64,000 nt of DNA from Pseudomonas segetis (GCF_900188155.1 NZ_FZOG01000006.1:124001-188000); one strand, 5' to 3'. Shown: positions 8,599 through 16,754, numbered from the stretch's first letter. The notes: generated from the sequence alone by a model not told the origin. Numbers and translations: made by a program.

Positions 8599-9090
8599 TT
8601 TTAGCTCCCTGGCTACGTGCGCCATTATCGTTATGTTAAGAGTTGCTATCACCTCAGCCTCTCAGCAAAACCGCTGACCCGCCTTGTCGGCGTGCGGCGT
8701 GAGAACTCTTGGAGGGTGGGCATGGTGCGCCAATCAGTAGCAGACAGCACGATGCACAAGCCAAATAAAGGCAAAACGCCATCATTCAGATTGTGCGCGC
8801 GACATTAGCACGAAGCGGAAGCTTTGCTACAGGCGAATTGATGGATATGTGACAGGGGTTTTGCCCTACTGCACGAGAGCCATCAAAAAGTCAGGCCACA
8901 GTTTTCAGCGACAGAAACAAGAGCCACAACCCAAAAGGAACTGCTATTGGGTATGGCTAATTAATCCAGCGATTGACCGAACTGAACCCAGATACATCTG
9001 CTGTTTGCAGAGCCTGGCGAGCTCTTTGTGCCGATCAGCAATTGAGCACTCCAAATTGACCGAAAGATCACGCCACCTCATTGGTGCGCA
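8599..9090. other. Gene-free stretch of ~490 bases
   Basis: I see no supported gene, repeat or RNA here. Short open frames exist but lack ribosome sites and recognisable sequence. The end of the neighbouring dioxygenase gene falls at 9091, so this may be the scar of a former junction inside the accessory block. Confidence 0.4.
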
Positions 9091-9915
9091 TCAGCTGTTC
9101 ATCAATGGAAACAACGGATGATCCATAGCTGCGCCAGCTGGCAATTCCTTATCCAACCCTGGGAAAGGTGGCGAGGTTGTCCAAGTGCGCGGGGCGTGGG
9201 TCATGTCGTCACCTAGCAGGCGCACGGAGAAGGCCCGACGGCGATTCTGCCCGCTGACGCCGCCAGAGGCATGCAATGTCAGCATATTGAAAAACACCGC
9301 ATCGCCCGGTTCCAGCGCCCAGCCAAGAATCGGGAAGTTGTCGCGCTGCGACTCAATATCCGGTAGTTCGCCCAGCGAGCCTTCGGGAAACCATTTGGCC
9401 TGGTTATCAAGAAAGGTACGCGGCATCAGCCAGGGGCCTTTATGGGAGCCGGCAATGAACTCCAGCGTCGCTTCCCGCGAGACCGGGTCAATGGGCATCC
9501 ACATGCTGATGTTCTGCTGGCCTTCGACATTGTAGTAAGGCTGATCCTGGTGCCATGGAGTACGCTGGCGGGTCCCCGGCTCCTTGACCAGCAAATGATC
9601 GTGGTACAGCCGAACCTGCTGGCTGCCCATCAAGCGGCGGCCTGCCTCGGCCAAGGGCGAATTGAAGATAAAGTCGCGGTAGGCGGGGTTTTCCTGCCAG
9701 TTGCAAAAGTCCTCGAAGAACCAGCCAGGGTCATCTGGCTGGCTGGCAACCTTGGCCCTGGGACTGGGGTTGCGCAGGTTGTGCTCGATGCCTGCGGCGA
9801 GCCCACTGATTAACGCCTGATCGAATAAGCCGCGAATACAGATCGCGCCGTCGCGCTGAAAGGCATCAATGGTGTCCTGGTCGATAAGTGCATCAAGTGA
9901 AGCAGTCGTATGCAT
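9091..9915 (-). CDS. Phytanoyl-CoA dioxygenase (PhyH) family oxygenase
   Basis: Fe(II)/2-oxoglutarate-dependent hydroxylase of the PhyH family, 274 residues. The metal-binding HxD is in TPWHQDQPYYN, and the distal His plus the 2-oxoglutarate Arg are in LTLHASGGVSGQNRRRAFSV. The substrate is unknown; relatives hydroxylate ectoine, amino acids or acyl-CoAs. It is the last gene of a probable three-gene operon (transporter, M20 peptidase, dioxygenase) on the minus strand, 24 bp after the peptidase stop. This suggests import, hydrolysis and oxidation of one amidated small molecule. The promoter is assigned upstream of 12.9 kb. Confidence 0.85.
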   Translation of the reverse strand: MHTTASLDALIDQDTIDAFQRDGAICIRGLFDQALISGLAAGIEHNLRNPSPRAKVASQPDDPGWFFEDFCNWQENPAYRDFIFNSPLAEAGRRLMGSQQVRLYHDHLLVKEPGTRQRTPWHQDQPYYNVEGQQNISMWMPIDPVSREATLEFIAGSHKGPWLMPRTFLDNQAKWFPEGSLGELPDIESQRDNFPILGWALEPGDAVFFNMLTLHASGGVSGQNRRRAFSVRLLGDDMTHAPRTWTTSPPFPGLDKELPAGAAMDHPLFPLMNS

Positions 9916-9939
9916 GGCAAGCAGCTCCTTGTCGGGCCA

Positions 9940-11127
9940 TCATTCAAAGGTCGGCAATTCGTCATCCAGCGCATCAATCAGACGGCTGAAAAACGCCTCG
10001 CAGCGTTCAAGTTGGTCAAACTCAATGTATTCGTCCGGCAAGTGCGCCTGATGGATACTGCCGGGCCCGCAGATAAGCGCCGGGATACCCAGGCTGGCGA
10101 GAAGCCCCGCCTCACAGCCAAACCCAAGGGCCACGGGATTGCTGTCGCACTGGGCCAGCGCCGCGAGCCAGTTGATGTAGCCCTGGCGCTGCTCGTCGAG
10201 CTGGGGGTACTGGCCGACACACTCGAGCTCCAGCCGCGCCTGTTCGGCCAGCGCCTGAATCGGCGTTGGCATGGCCTGTGGATAGGCGGCGGACAAACGG
10301 CTGAGAACCTCCTCACTGTCCTGCCCCGGCAGGGTGCGCATCTCGAAGTCCAGCTGGCAGCGCTCGGGAATCTTGTTCAGGGCACTGCCGCCCTGGATCA
10401 AGCCGGTGTGCACCGTCGACCACGGCGGATCGAAGCGGTGATCCGGTGGCGTGTTCAGGCGCTTTTCCTCGGCCAGGCGACGAATCTCCAGAACCAGCCC
10501 CGCCGCGACGTCAATGGCATTGACCCCACGTTCTGGATATCCAGAATGCCCGCCAACACCATGGACAGTGGCGCGCATGGCAACATGCCCCTTGTGCGCA
10601 TTGCCGATACGCATCGGGGTTGGCTCGCCAATAATGGCGCCACGCAAGCGGTGCTCCTGAAGGCGCAGGTGCGGCAACATCAAGGGCGCACCCAGGCAGC
10701 CAAGCTCTTCATCGAATGAAAGGGCCAGCACCACTGCATTGCGCTGCAGGCGATGCCTGGCTTTGACCAGGCTGTTCAAGGCGATGCCGATAAAACCTTT
10801 CATGTCCGCACTACCCCGTCCGTAGAGTCGGCCTTGATGGCGACGAGGCACAAAGGGTTGCGTAACACTCCAGTCAGCCGGGTCAGCCGGAACCACATCG
10901 CTATGCCCGGAAACCAGTATGGCAGGCGCATCCTTGGGGCCGAACTCGGCAATCAGGTTGGCCTTGTTGCCATCGGCGTCATGGATCAAGGTCACCGCAA
11001 TATCGTGTGATTGCAGCCACTGCGCAACAAAGTTGATCAACTCCAGGTTGCTACGTGAGCTGGTGGTATCGAAGGTGATCAAGCGCTCGATCAACTCAAG
11101 CGCGTCGCGCGAAAGGGGTTCTTGCAT
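9940..11127 (-). CDS. ArgE-like M20 metallopeptidase (acetylornithine deacetylase family)
   Basis: Zn-dependent amidohydrolase, 395 residues, close to ArgE. M20 motifs: LVSGHSDVVPADP, GRGSADMKGFIG with the bridging Asp, DEELGCLGAP with the catalytic Glu, the dimerisation domain around GHVAMRATVHGVGGHSG, and the C-terminal ligand site CGPGSIHQAHLPDEYI. The ATG at 11127 has GGAG upstream; longer in-frame starts run into the neighbouring gene. Because it sits with a YfcC-type carrier and a PhyH oxygenase rather than arg genes, I expect a dedicated N-acyl amino-acid substrate. No symbol is given for that reason. Confidence 0.87.
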   Translation of the reverse strand: MQEPLSRDALELIERLITFDTTSSRSNLELINFVAQWLQSHDIAVTLIHDADGNKANLIAEFGPKDAPAILVSGHSDVVPADPADWSVTQPFVPRRHQGRLYGRGSADMKGFIGIALNSLVKARHRLQRNAVVLALSFDEELGCLGAPLMLPHLRLQEHRLRGAIIGEPTPMRIGNAHKGHVAMRATVHGVGGHSGYPERGVNAIDVAAGLVLEIRRLAEEKRLNTPPDHRFDPPWSTVHTGLIQGGSALNKIPERCQLDFEMRTLPGQDSEEVLSRLSAAYPQAMPTPIQALAEQARLELECVGQYPQLDEQRQGYINWLAALAQCDSNPVALGFGCEAGLLASLGIPALICGPGSIHQAHLPDEYIEFDQLERCEAFFSRLIDALDDELPTFE

Positions 11128-11147
11128 TGTCAGCTCTCCAGCCACGA

Positions 11148-12572
11148 TCAGGCTCCGGTCCATATAAAGGTGTTGGCAACGACGACCAGCACAGCGCCAA
11201 GAGCGTAGAGCATCAGAATCAAAGGCAGCATGAAACGCATCCAGCGCGCCCACGGCACGCCGGCAATGGTGAGACCTGCGATCAACCAGCCTGCGGTCGG
11301 AGTGAAGGCATTGGAGATACCGTCACCAAATTGAAAGGCCAGCACAGCGACCTGGCGATCCACCCCGGCAAGATCAGCGAGCGGCGTCATGATCGGCATG
11401 GTCAGCGCGGCCTGGCCGCTGCCGGAGGTAACCACGAAATTCATCAGGCTCTGGGATGCATACATCCCCAGTGCCGCCAGGTTCGAAGAGCTGTTGCCGA
11501 CAACGGATACCAAGCTGTGGATGATGGTGTCGATGGTCATGCTCTGTTGCACGATTACCACGATAGTGAAGGCCATGCCCACGGCCAGGGCGCCATCGAC
11601 CATATCCTTGCAGCCCTCCGAAAAGGTCTGGGCAATGTCATTCGCTGGCATGCGGGCAATGATGCCGCTGACGATGCCAAGGATCAGGAATATCCCGGCC
11701 ATTTCCTTGAGGTACCACCCCCAACTGCTGACCCCGATGATGATCACCACCAGGGCCAAGCCAAAGGCGGCCAGAATTCCCAGGTGACGGGGCTCAAGCT
11801 GCACCAGCTCCGACTGGCTCACGCCTTGCTCGGGCACGGCCAGATCGGCAATTACACTCCGGCTCGGGTCACGCTTGACCCGTTGCGCATAGAACATGAC
11901 ATAGCCCGCGCTGAGGGCAACGAACAACAGCCAGCAAAACATGCGGTAGCCCATGCCGGAGAACAGCGGCAGCTCGGCAATCGATTGTGCGACACCAACA
12001 TTGAACGGGTTGAGAAATGAACCGGTATAGCCAATGGCCGTGCCAATAAGGGGAATTGCAGCAGCGACCACGGCATCGTAACCGGCACGCCTGGCCAGCG
12101 GCAGGAGAATGAAGATGTAGACGATACTGCCTTCGATCATGCCGTAGGTAGCGGAGCACAGTGCAAAGAAGGTCATCATCAAGGGGATGATCAGGATTTC
12201 ACGGCCAGCAAGGCGCGACAGCAACAAATTGACCAGCCCCTCCAGCGCCTGGCTACGACGCATGACGCCAAAGGTGCCACCGACAATAAGCAGGAAGAAA
12301 ATAATCGACGAGCCGCTTTTCATGCCCTCGAAGAAAGCGTTGAAAAAAGCCAAAGGGCCAATGGCCTGATGCTCGACCCAGTGATAAGTCCCGGCGACAA
12401 TCACCGAGCGGCCTTGCTCATTGACCAGGCGTTCATAGCTACCGCCGGGAATCACCCAGGTAATCAGCGCGGCGAGTACGGCCAGAACAAAGAGAATGAC
12501 AAAAGCATGGGGAATCGCTTTTGGGCTGGGTGATCTCAAGCTGACATCGCTTGCCATGGTGGTATTTGACAT
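11148..12572 (-). CDS. YfcC/DcuC-type carboxylate or peptide transporter
   Basis: Polytopic inner-membrane carrier (474 residues, ~12 helices) of the C4-dicarboxylate anaerobic carrier/YfcC group. It starts with a polar tail and then AIPHAFVILFVLAVLAALIT, WVIPGGSYER and the family block GGTFGVMRRSQALE. Later helices include ATYGMIEGSIVYIFILLPLA and TSGSGQAALTMPIMTPLADL, typical of the two inverted halves. The start MSNTTMASD at 12572 is the best compromise; an ATG at 12611 would add an unlikely tail. It is the first clear gene of the transporter-peptidase-dioxygenase operon, 20 bp before the ArgE-like gene. Confidence 0.85.
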   Translation of the reverse strand: MSNTTMASDVSLRSPSPKAIPHAFVILFVLAVLAALITWVIPGGSYERLVNEQGRSVIVAGTYHWVEHQAIGPLAFFNAFFEGMKSGSSIIFFLLIVGGTFGVMRRSQALEGLVNLLLSRLAGREILIIPLMMTFFALCSATYGMIEGSIVYIFILLPLARRAGYDAVVAAAIPLIGTAIGYTGSFLNPFNVGVAQSIAELPLFSGMGYRMFCWLLFVALSAGYVMFYAQRVKRDPSRSVIADLAVPEQGVSQSELVQLEPRHLGILAAFGLALVVIIIGVSSWGWYLKEMAGIFLILGIVSGIIARMPANDIAQTFSEGCKDMVDGALAVGMAFTIVVIVQQSMTIDTIIHSLVSVVGNSSSNLAALGMYASQSLMNFVVTSGSGQAALTMPIMTPLADLAGVDRQVAVLAFQFGDGISNAFTPTAGWLIAGLTIAGVPWARWMRFMLPLILMLYALGAVLVVVANTFIWTGA

Positions 12573-12678
12573 TGTTATCACCAGTGGAGTTGGCCATTTC
12601 TGCTGGCACATATTTGTTAGCTTGCTATGTTAATTGCAAAACCAAGCCGATTGCACCAATCCTGGGCATATTGACCGG

Positions 12679-12837
12679 TCAGTTATGCCGAATTAATCCC
12701 CAAGACTGCCTTACCGGGAGCATTCCTACGTCGGCGCAGTGCGCTGAAGCAGTACCAAGACTGTAGAGCTGCGTTTGATCAGGGTGGGGGCAGATAACCT
12801 GTGCGCGGAAAGGAAGAAGCGGCGTAATGTCCTGCAT
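12679..12837 (-). CDS. Possible small leader ORF upstream of the transporter operon
   Basis: A 52-codon frame starting MQDITPLLPFRAQVICPHP, with AAAGGA 8 bases before its ATG. It lies directly downstream of a good promoter and a TGTATATACA palindrome. I recognise no family. It may be a short leader peptide, or the N-terminal relic of a deleted gene of the operon. Confidence 0.3.
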   Translation of the reverse strand: MQDITPLLPFRAQVICPHPDQTQLYSLGTASAHCADVGMLPVRQSWGLIRHN

Positions 12838-12871
12838 GAATGGAATCCTTTTCAATGCGGATATTTATTTT

Positions 12872-12881
12872 TGTATATACA
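12872..12881. promoter_or_regulatory. TGTATATACA palindrome, GntR/HutC-type operator candidate
   Basis: A perfect 10-bp palindrome inside ttttgtatatacattg, placed 10 bp downstream of the -10 box of the predicted promoter, where a bound repressor would block initiation. TGTATATACA is the core of operators used by HutC-like GntR regulators. No GntR gene is present in the window, so the regulator would act from elsewhere. Confidence 0.45.
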
Positions 12882-12891
12882 TTGAAATTTG

Positions 12892-12919
12892 ATACTACCG
12901 CCAGACATAGCGCTGTCAA
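12892..12919 (-). promoter_or_regulatory. Sigma-70 promoter for the YfcC-ArgE-PhyH operon
   Basis: On the minus strand TTGACA (12919-12914) and TAGTAT (12897-12892) are separated by 16 bp. Transcription would start near 12885, over the TGTATATACA palindrome, and run toward the small ORF and the transporter gene. Confidence 0.55.
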
Positions 12920-13054
12920 GCCATTAATCACGAATCACATGATGGCTAATCGATCTTACGGGAGCAGGTACAAACAAATGAGTATACATTTGATGAGCAG
13001 ACGCAAGCCCCAGCGGCCTGGCCACTATTTGTGGCGAACACTAAAAATGGGGGC

Positions 13055-13229
13055 GACATCGCAGGCACCAAGCATGGACTGCGCAGCCATGCTTTTGCGC
13101 CTGATGTGCCAAATGTTCTAGATAGAATTGATAGCCTTCATCGTTATAGAAACAAACCGAGCGGTTGTTTCCCCTCTGAATCAGATGCAGAGACATCCTA
13201 GGCAACAGTAGTCTTACTCGACGTGGCAT
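13055..13229 (-). pseudogene. REP-associated tyrosine transposase (RAYT), N-terminal fragment
   Basis: Start of an IS200-like Y1 transposase of the RAYT type: MPRRVRLLLPRMSLHLIQRG, then GNNRSVCFYNDEGYQFYLE and HGCAVHAWCL. The family should continue with MTNHVHLL (the HUH metal site). Here the frame instead runs into RCRPHF and a stop, so the HUH motif, the catalytic Tyr and all later parts are gone. The bases at the break (CGATGTCGCCCCCATTTTTAG) resemble the repeat end CGTGGTCTGTCCCCTATTTA, as if an internal deletion had joined the N-terminus to the terminal palindrome. AAAGGAG lies before the ATG. Not functional. Confidence 0.8.
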
Positions 13230-13273
13230 TGGAAACTCCTTTTCCATTCGCAACAGTCTGAGGCTTGTAGTGG

Positions 13274-14092
13274 TCAACTAATCCCAGACACGACGTTAAG
13301 TTTCTGCTCAGCCTGAGCGGGCGCTAGCCCGCCATTGAATAAATGAGGCCGTATCCAGTTGTAGCGATGCATCAAGTAATGGCTGATGTCCCGTTGCGCC
13401 TGCTGAACCGACATATAACCCACTGAAGGTATCCACTCGGTTTTCAAGCTTCGAAATACACGCTCCATCGGCGAGTTATCGTAGCAATTGCCCCGGCGAC
13501 TCATGCTCTGGCTGATGCGGTACCGCCACAGGCGCTGTCGGAAGTGGCGACTTCCATATTGCGACCCCTGATCCGAATGAAACAGCAGCCCTTGAGGCTT
13601 CCCGCGTTGCTCATAGGCCATATCCAGCGCCCTGGTGACCAAGTCAGCATCCGGGTTTCCTGACAACGCCCAACCCACTATCCGGCGAGCATAGAGATCC
13701 ATAACCACGGCCAAGTAGTGCCATTTCCCTTGCGCCCAGATGTAGGTGATGTCACCGCACCAAACTTTGTTTGGCTCGGGAACGTTGAACTCACGATTCA
13801 GCGTATTTGGAATGTCAGGTCGCTCAATCGTTGCTTTTTTGTAGGCATGCGAGCCCGGCTGCTTGCTGATCAACCCCAACTCCCGCATCAAGCCACGCAC
13901 CTTGAAGCGCCCGATTTGCTCACCATCTTCCTGCATCATCGACACGATACTGCGGCTGCCAGCAGCGCTTCGACTCTGGGTGAACAGTTCGTTGACTCGA
14001 CTGCGTAATCGAATTCTCTCAACACCCGGAGAACGCCGCCTGAGGCGATGGGCGTAGTAAGTCGAGCGGGTGATTTCGAACACCTCGCACAA
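13274..14092 (-). CDS. IS3-family transposase OrfB (DDE integrase)
   Basis: rve-type catalytic subunit, at least 272 residues. An HTH_21-like stretch (RLRSRVNELFTQSRSAAGSR) is followed by the DDE core: first Asp in VWCGDITYIW, second in LLFHSDQGSQYGS, and Glu in CYDNSPMERVFRSLKTEW. All three are intact, so it could be active. The frame is open upstream to ~14173, where it can be reached from orfA by a -1 frameshift, giving the OrfAB fusion of about 387 residues. The first ATG at 14092 is therefore probably not the true start. Confidence 0.9.
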   Translation of the reverse strand: MCEVFEITRSTYYAHRLRRRSPGVERIRLRSRVNELFTQSRSAAGSRSIVSMMQEDGEQIGRFKVRGLMRELGLISKQPGSHAYKKATIERPDIPNTLNREFNVPEPNKVWCGDITYIWAQGKWHYLAVVMDLYARRIVGWALSGNPDADLVTRALDMAYEQRGKPQGLLFHSDQGSQYGSRHFRQRLWRYRISQSMSRRGNCYDNSPMERVFRSLKTEWIPSVGYMSVQQAQRDISHYLMHRYNWIRPHLFNGGLAPAQAEQKLNVVSGIS

Positions 14093-14127
14093 ACAATCAA
14101 CAGGTTCATGGGCGCTTAGCTGATGGA

Positions 14128-14436
<309 letters not shown>

Positions 14437-14527
14437 ATGACACCTCGTTCTGACGAGTATTCTCGCCTAAATGGGTGTCCGGTTTCATTAGACCACTGCA
14501 CTCAGCCGCAGGCATAATAATAGCAAT

Positions 14528-14590
14528 AATAGGGGACAGACCACGTTTAATTCAAAATCTCAGCCAGAAAACGTGGTCTGTCCCCTATTT
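14528..14590. repeat. 64-bp palindromic repeat, copy 1
   Basis: Arms aataggggacagaccacgtt and aacgtggtctgtcccctatt are exact inverted repeats, ~21 bp each, around a ~20-nt asymmetric spacer (aattcaaaatctcagccaga). The spacer gives orientation. It lies directly downstream of the first DUF3304 gene. Confidence 0.9.
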
Positions 14591-14606
14591 ACTGCCTGGT
14601 CGGTGA

Positions 14607-15140
14607 TTATTTCGGACAGACTTTCGGCTCCGTCATCTTAATCGGGTCTTTGATCGGGTAGCCCGGCCGTCCATAATCCGCGCAGCTGGTGGTCACTTTC
14701 ACTTTATCGCAGGGCATAAAATGTACCGTGACCCCACAGGTCTTTTGCCCCGTATAGTCCGGCACGGGTACAACCGCACTATGCTGCCGGTTGTTTTCAC
14801 TCATTTTTTTTACCCAGGCCAAGTACTTGGCAGTGTCTGCGAACCCGGGAAAACCTTTCGTTGACGCTTCACCACTTTCCCAATCAACCTTCACCGTCAT
14901 CCCCGGTTGCCACTTCGAGGGCACGCCATAACAGCAGCCACCGCCGCCCCCCTGATACGGTCCAATAGCGTCAATGCCCGACTGCCCGTCGACGCTGAAA
15001 TGGTTAATGGCCCATTTGGTATGGTTAATCGCCTCAATGGTGCCGCCACCTCCGCTCTGCACACCTGCCTGGGCCGATGGCTGGCTACAGCCTGTCAGCA
15101 GCAAGGCGCCCAGCGCCACGAGGTAAAGTTTTATTTTCAT
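14607..15140 (-). CDS. DUF3304-type lipoprotein, copy 1 (putative immunity protein)
   Basis: 177-residue predicted outer-envelope lipoprotein: signal MKIKLYLVALGALLLTGC with the lipidated Cys at residue 18. DUF3304-like features are AINHTKWAINHFSVDGQSG, GGGGGCCYGVPSKWQPG and a C-terminal VHFMPCDKVKVTTSC with paired cysteines. DUF3304 lipoproteins are often found beside type VI phospholipase effectors, where they are thought to act as periplasmic immunity proteins; no effector gene is present here. It is a close paralogue of the next gene and differs mainly in residues ~88-121. Confidence 0.75.
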   Translation of the reverse strand: MKIKLYLVALGALLLTGCSQPSAQAGVQSGGGGTIEAINHTKWAINHFSVDGQSGIDAIGPYQGGGGGCCYGVPSKWQPGMTVKVDWESGEASTKGFPGFADTAKYLAWVKKMSENNRQHSAVVPVPDYTGQKTCGVTVHFMPCDKVKVTTSCADYGRPGYPIKDPIKMTEPKVCPK

Positions 15141-15180
15141 TTCATATTCCTTTAATCAATGAACAGATAACGTGCGTCTT

Positions 15181-15215
15181 GCTTAGCCGTGACTGCCAGA
15201 CAGGCATGGCTAAGC
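15181..15215. terminator. Hairpin between the two DUF3304 genes
   Basis: Arms gcttagcc and ggctaagc, extended by ctgcc/ggcat partial pairing inside. It is 38 bases beyond the stop of DUF3304 copy 2, so it may end or process that transcript. Confidence 0.45.
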
Positions 15216-15252
15216 ATTACAAAACAAGGGAATTACAACGTCAGCGTGGGTA

Positions 15253-15786
15253 TTACTGCGGACAGACTTTCGGCTCCGTCATCTTAATCGGGTCTTTGAT
15301 CGGATAGCCCGGCCGTCTGTAATCTGCACAGCTGGTGGTGACCTTTACTTCATCACAGGGCATAAAATGTACCGTGATCCCACAGGTCTTTTGCCCCGTA
15401 TAGTCCGGCACGGGTACAACAGCACTGTGCTGTTTATTCTGGGCCTTCATTTTCTTTTCCCAGGCTAAATACTCATCCCGTTTATCAAAACCCGGAAACC
15501 CGTCCATATCTCCGACACCCGTTTCCCAATCAATCCTTACCGTCATACCCGGCTGCCACTTCGAGGGCACGCCATAACAGCAACCGCCACCACCGCCCTG
15601 ATACGGCCCGATAATGTCAATGCCCGACTGCCCGTCGACGCTGAAATGGTTGATCGCCCATTTGGTATGGTTAATCGCCTCAATGGTGCCGCCGCCTCCG
15701 CTCTGCACACCGGCCTGAGCCATTGGCTGGCTACAGCCTGAAAGCAGCAAAGCGCCCAGCGCCACGAGGTAAAGTTTTATTTTCAT
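15253..15786 (-). CDS. DUF3304-type lipoprotein, copy 2 (putative immunity protein)
   Basis: 177 residues, with the same lipobox (LLLSGC) and same frame of conserved blocks as the paralogue 113 bp downstream. Residues 1-87 and 122-177 are nearly identical. The middle differs strongly (ETGVGDMDGFPGFDKRDEYL here, ESGEASTKGFPGFADTAKYL in copy 1). The upstream sequences of the two genes are also nearly identical (ttcatttcatattcctttmatcaatgaa, with M = A or C), so the duplication included the leader. Likely periplasmic; function inferred only from family and context. Confidence 0.75.
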   Translation of the reverse strand: MKIKLYLVALGALLLSGCSQPMAQAGVQSGGGGTIEAINHTKWAINHFSVDGQSGIDIIGPYQGGGGGCCYGVPSKWQPGMTVRIDWETGVGDMDGFPGFDKRDEYLAWEKKMKAQNKQHSAVVPVPDYTGQKTCGITVHFMPCDEVKVTTSCADYRRPGYPIKDPIKMTEPKVCPQ

Positions 15787-15850
15787 TTCATATTCCTTTC
15801 ATCAATGAACTGAATCACCCCTGATTTCGTAACAAGAACAATAGAGGAAC

Positions 15851-15914
15851 AATAGGGGACAGACCACGTATAATTCAAAATCCCAGCTAGAAAAACGTGG
15901 TCTGCCCCCTATTT
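15851..15914. repeat. 64-bp palindromic repeat, copy 2
   Basis: Same unit as copy 1 with spacer taattcaaaatcccagctag; one arm has tctgccccct instead of tctgtcccct. It separates the DUF3304 pair from the YezG-like gene. Confidence 0.9.
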
Positions 15915-15962
15915 ACGCCATATTCAGCCTAAGCTTCTACATCTAAACCTGCCGCTTAATTT

Positions 15963-16286
15963 TCAAGGATAAATAAAGTCTATACTTATTTTAACTTTAA
16001 CTAAGTCCAAGGTTACCTCACAGCCACTCCACGCTGGCAGCCCTCCTGTAAGTTTATTCTCAACATACCAACTGCGAAGCTCTGTTAAAAGGTCTAAAAT
16101 ATCTGTATTGGCTCGCCCGCCTGCCGTGAACCAAGCAACGTTACCTTGTTCATCAATGTAGTCATACTCACAGCTATCTAGCTCTTGGGATAACTGTGCG
16201 CGCATTATAATTTTACAGGCTCCGCCGGGAGCAATTTCAAATAAAATACCCCCAATGTCATTGTAGATATCATCATCACTACGCAT
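15963..16286 (-). CDS. YezG-like (DUF600-type) immunity protein
   Basis: 107-residue acidic soluble protein starting MRSDDDIYNDIGGILFEIAP. It follows the YezG pattern: a short helix, then β-strands (CEYDYIDEQGNVAWF), the helix DILDLLTELRSWYVEN and a final acidic strand pair ending KISIDFIYP. YezG-family proteins neutralise nuclease toxins in contact-dependent systems. The ATG at 16286 overlaps the stop of the toxin-tip fragment (TGATG), the translational coupling expected of a toxin-immunity pair; a TTG one codon earlier is also in frame. Base composition is clearly more AT-rich than in the core genes. Confidence 0.65.
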   Translation of the reverse strand: MRSDDDIYNDIGGILFEIAPGGACKIIMRAQLSQELDSCEYDYIDEQGNVAWFTAGGRANTDILDLLTELRSWYVENKLTGGLPAWSGCEVTLDLVKVKISIDFIYP

Positions 16287-16339
16287 CAATTTCCACCCGG
16301 TGAGTTTTTAAATACAATCTCTTTTAGACGAGCACCAAT
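16286..16339 (-). pseudogene. Toxin C-terminal tip fragment upstream of the YezG-like gene
   Basis: On the minus strand the frame reads IGARLKEIVFKNSPGGN and stops in a TGA that overlaps the immunity ATG. The rest of the toxin is missing: repeat copy 3 begins immediately upstream. Coding character is inferred from the frame, the coupling and the parallel with the other two cassettes. Confidence 0.55.
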
Positions 16340-16403
16340 AATAGGGGACAGACCACGTATAATTCAAAATCTCAGCTAGAAAAACGTGGTCTGTCCCCTA
16401 TTT
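16340..16403. repeat. 64-bp palindromic repeat, copy 3
   Basis: Complete copy, arms aataggggacagaccacgta and aaacgtggtctgtcccctat, spacer taattcaaaatctcagctag. It separates the toxin tip of the YezG-like cassette from the end of the Imm40-like gene. Confidence 0.92.
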
Positions 16404-16421
16404 ACAGTTGCTTTTGGGCCA

Positions 16422-16751
16422 TCAAACCTTCGGCACTATTGAAAACAAGGCTCCACTCATTGAATAACTGCCTATATAGCTCCTTGCCTTCTCTGAACTT
16501 CTTTTCAAGAAGGCAGAGTCCAACTCTCCAGGCTCTTGATCGCAATACCAATTGTCATAGGTCTGTTCGGGAGACTCGTCGACCAGTTGATATACATCCC
16601 CTCCGAGCACTGGGAATCCTAAAGCTTCAAGCTCGTTAATGGCACGTACGGCTTCATCACGCTCCAAGGCCCAGTTCTTTACTCCCACACAACTCAGAGA
16701 AACCCCACAGCTTAGGATGGAGTCAATCTGCTCTGACCATATAACACTCAT
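16422..16751 (-). CDS. Imm40-like immunity protein
   Basis: 109 residues, starting MSVIWSEQIDSILSCGVSLS and continuing CVGVKNWALERDEAVRAINE and LGFPVLGGDVYQL. This matches the Imm40 family of polymorphic-toxin immunity proteins as I know it: WS..ID.IL..G..L..IGV.NWAL, then PVLGGDVY. It is a cytoplasmic protein without a signal. The start lies 3 bases after the TGA of a 42-codon toxin tip. Downstream is repeat copy 3, preceded by the 12-mer cagttgcttttg also found after the unknown immunity gene at 17.1 kb. Confidence 0.78.
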   Translation of the reverse strand: MSVIWSEQIDSILSCGVSLSCVGVKNWALERDEAVRAINELEALGFPVLGGDVYQLVDESPEQTYDNWYCDQEPGELDSAFLKRSSEKARSYIGSYSMSGALFSIVPKV

Positions 16752-16754
16752 AGC

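Noticed and set aside
8617..8808. Small plus-strand frame overlapping the lipoprotein leader
   Set aside because: No ribosome site, no family resemblance and overlap with the start of a well-supported gene on the other strand.
9940..11127. Calling this gene argE outright
   Set aside because: Sequence is ArgE-like, but the operon context with a carrier and a PhyH oxygenase points to another substrate.
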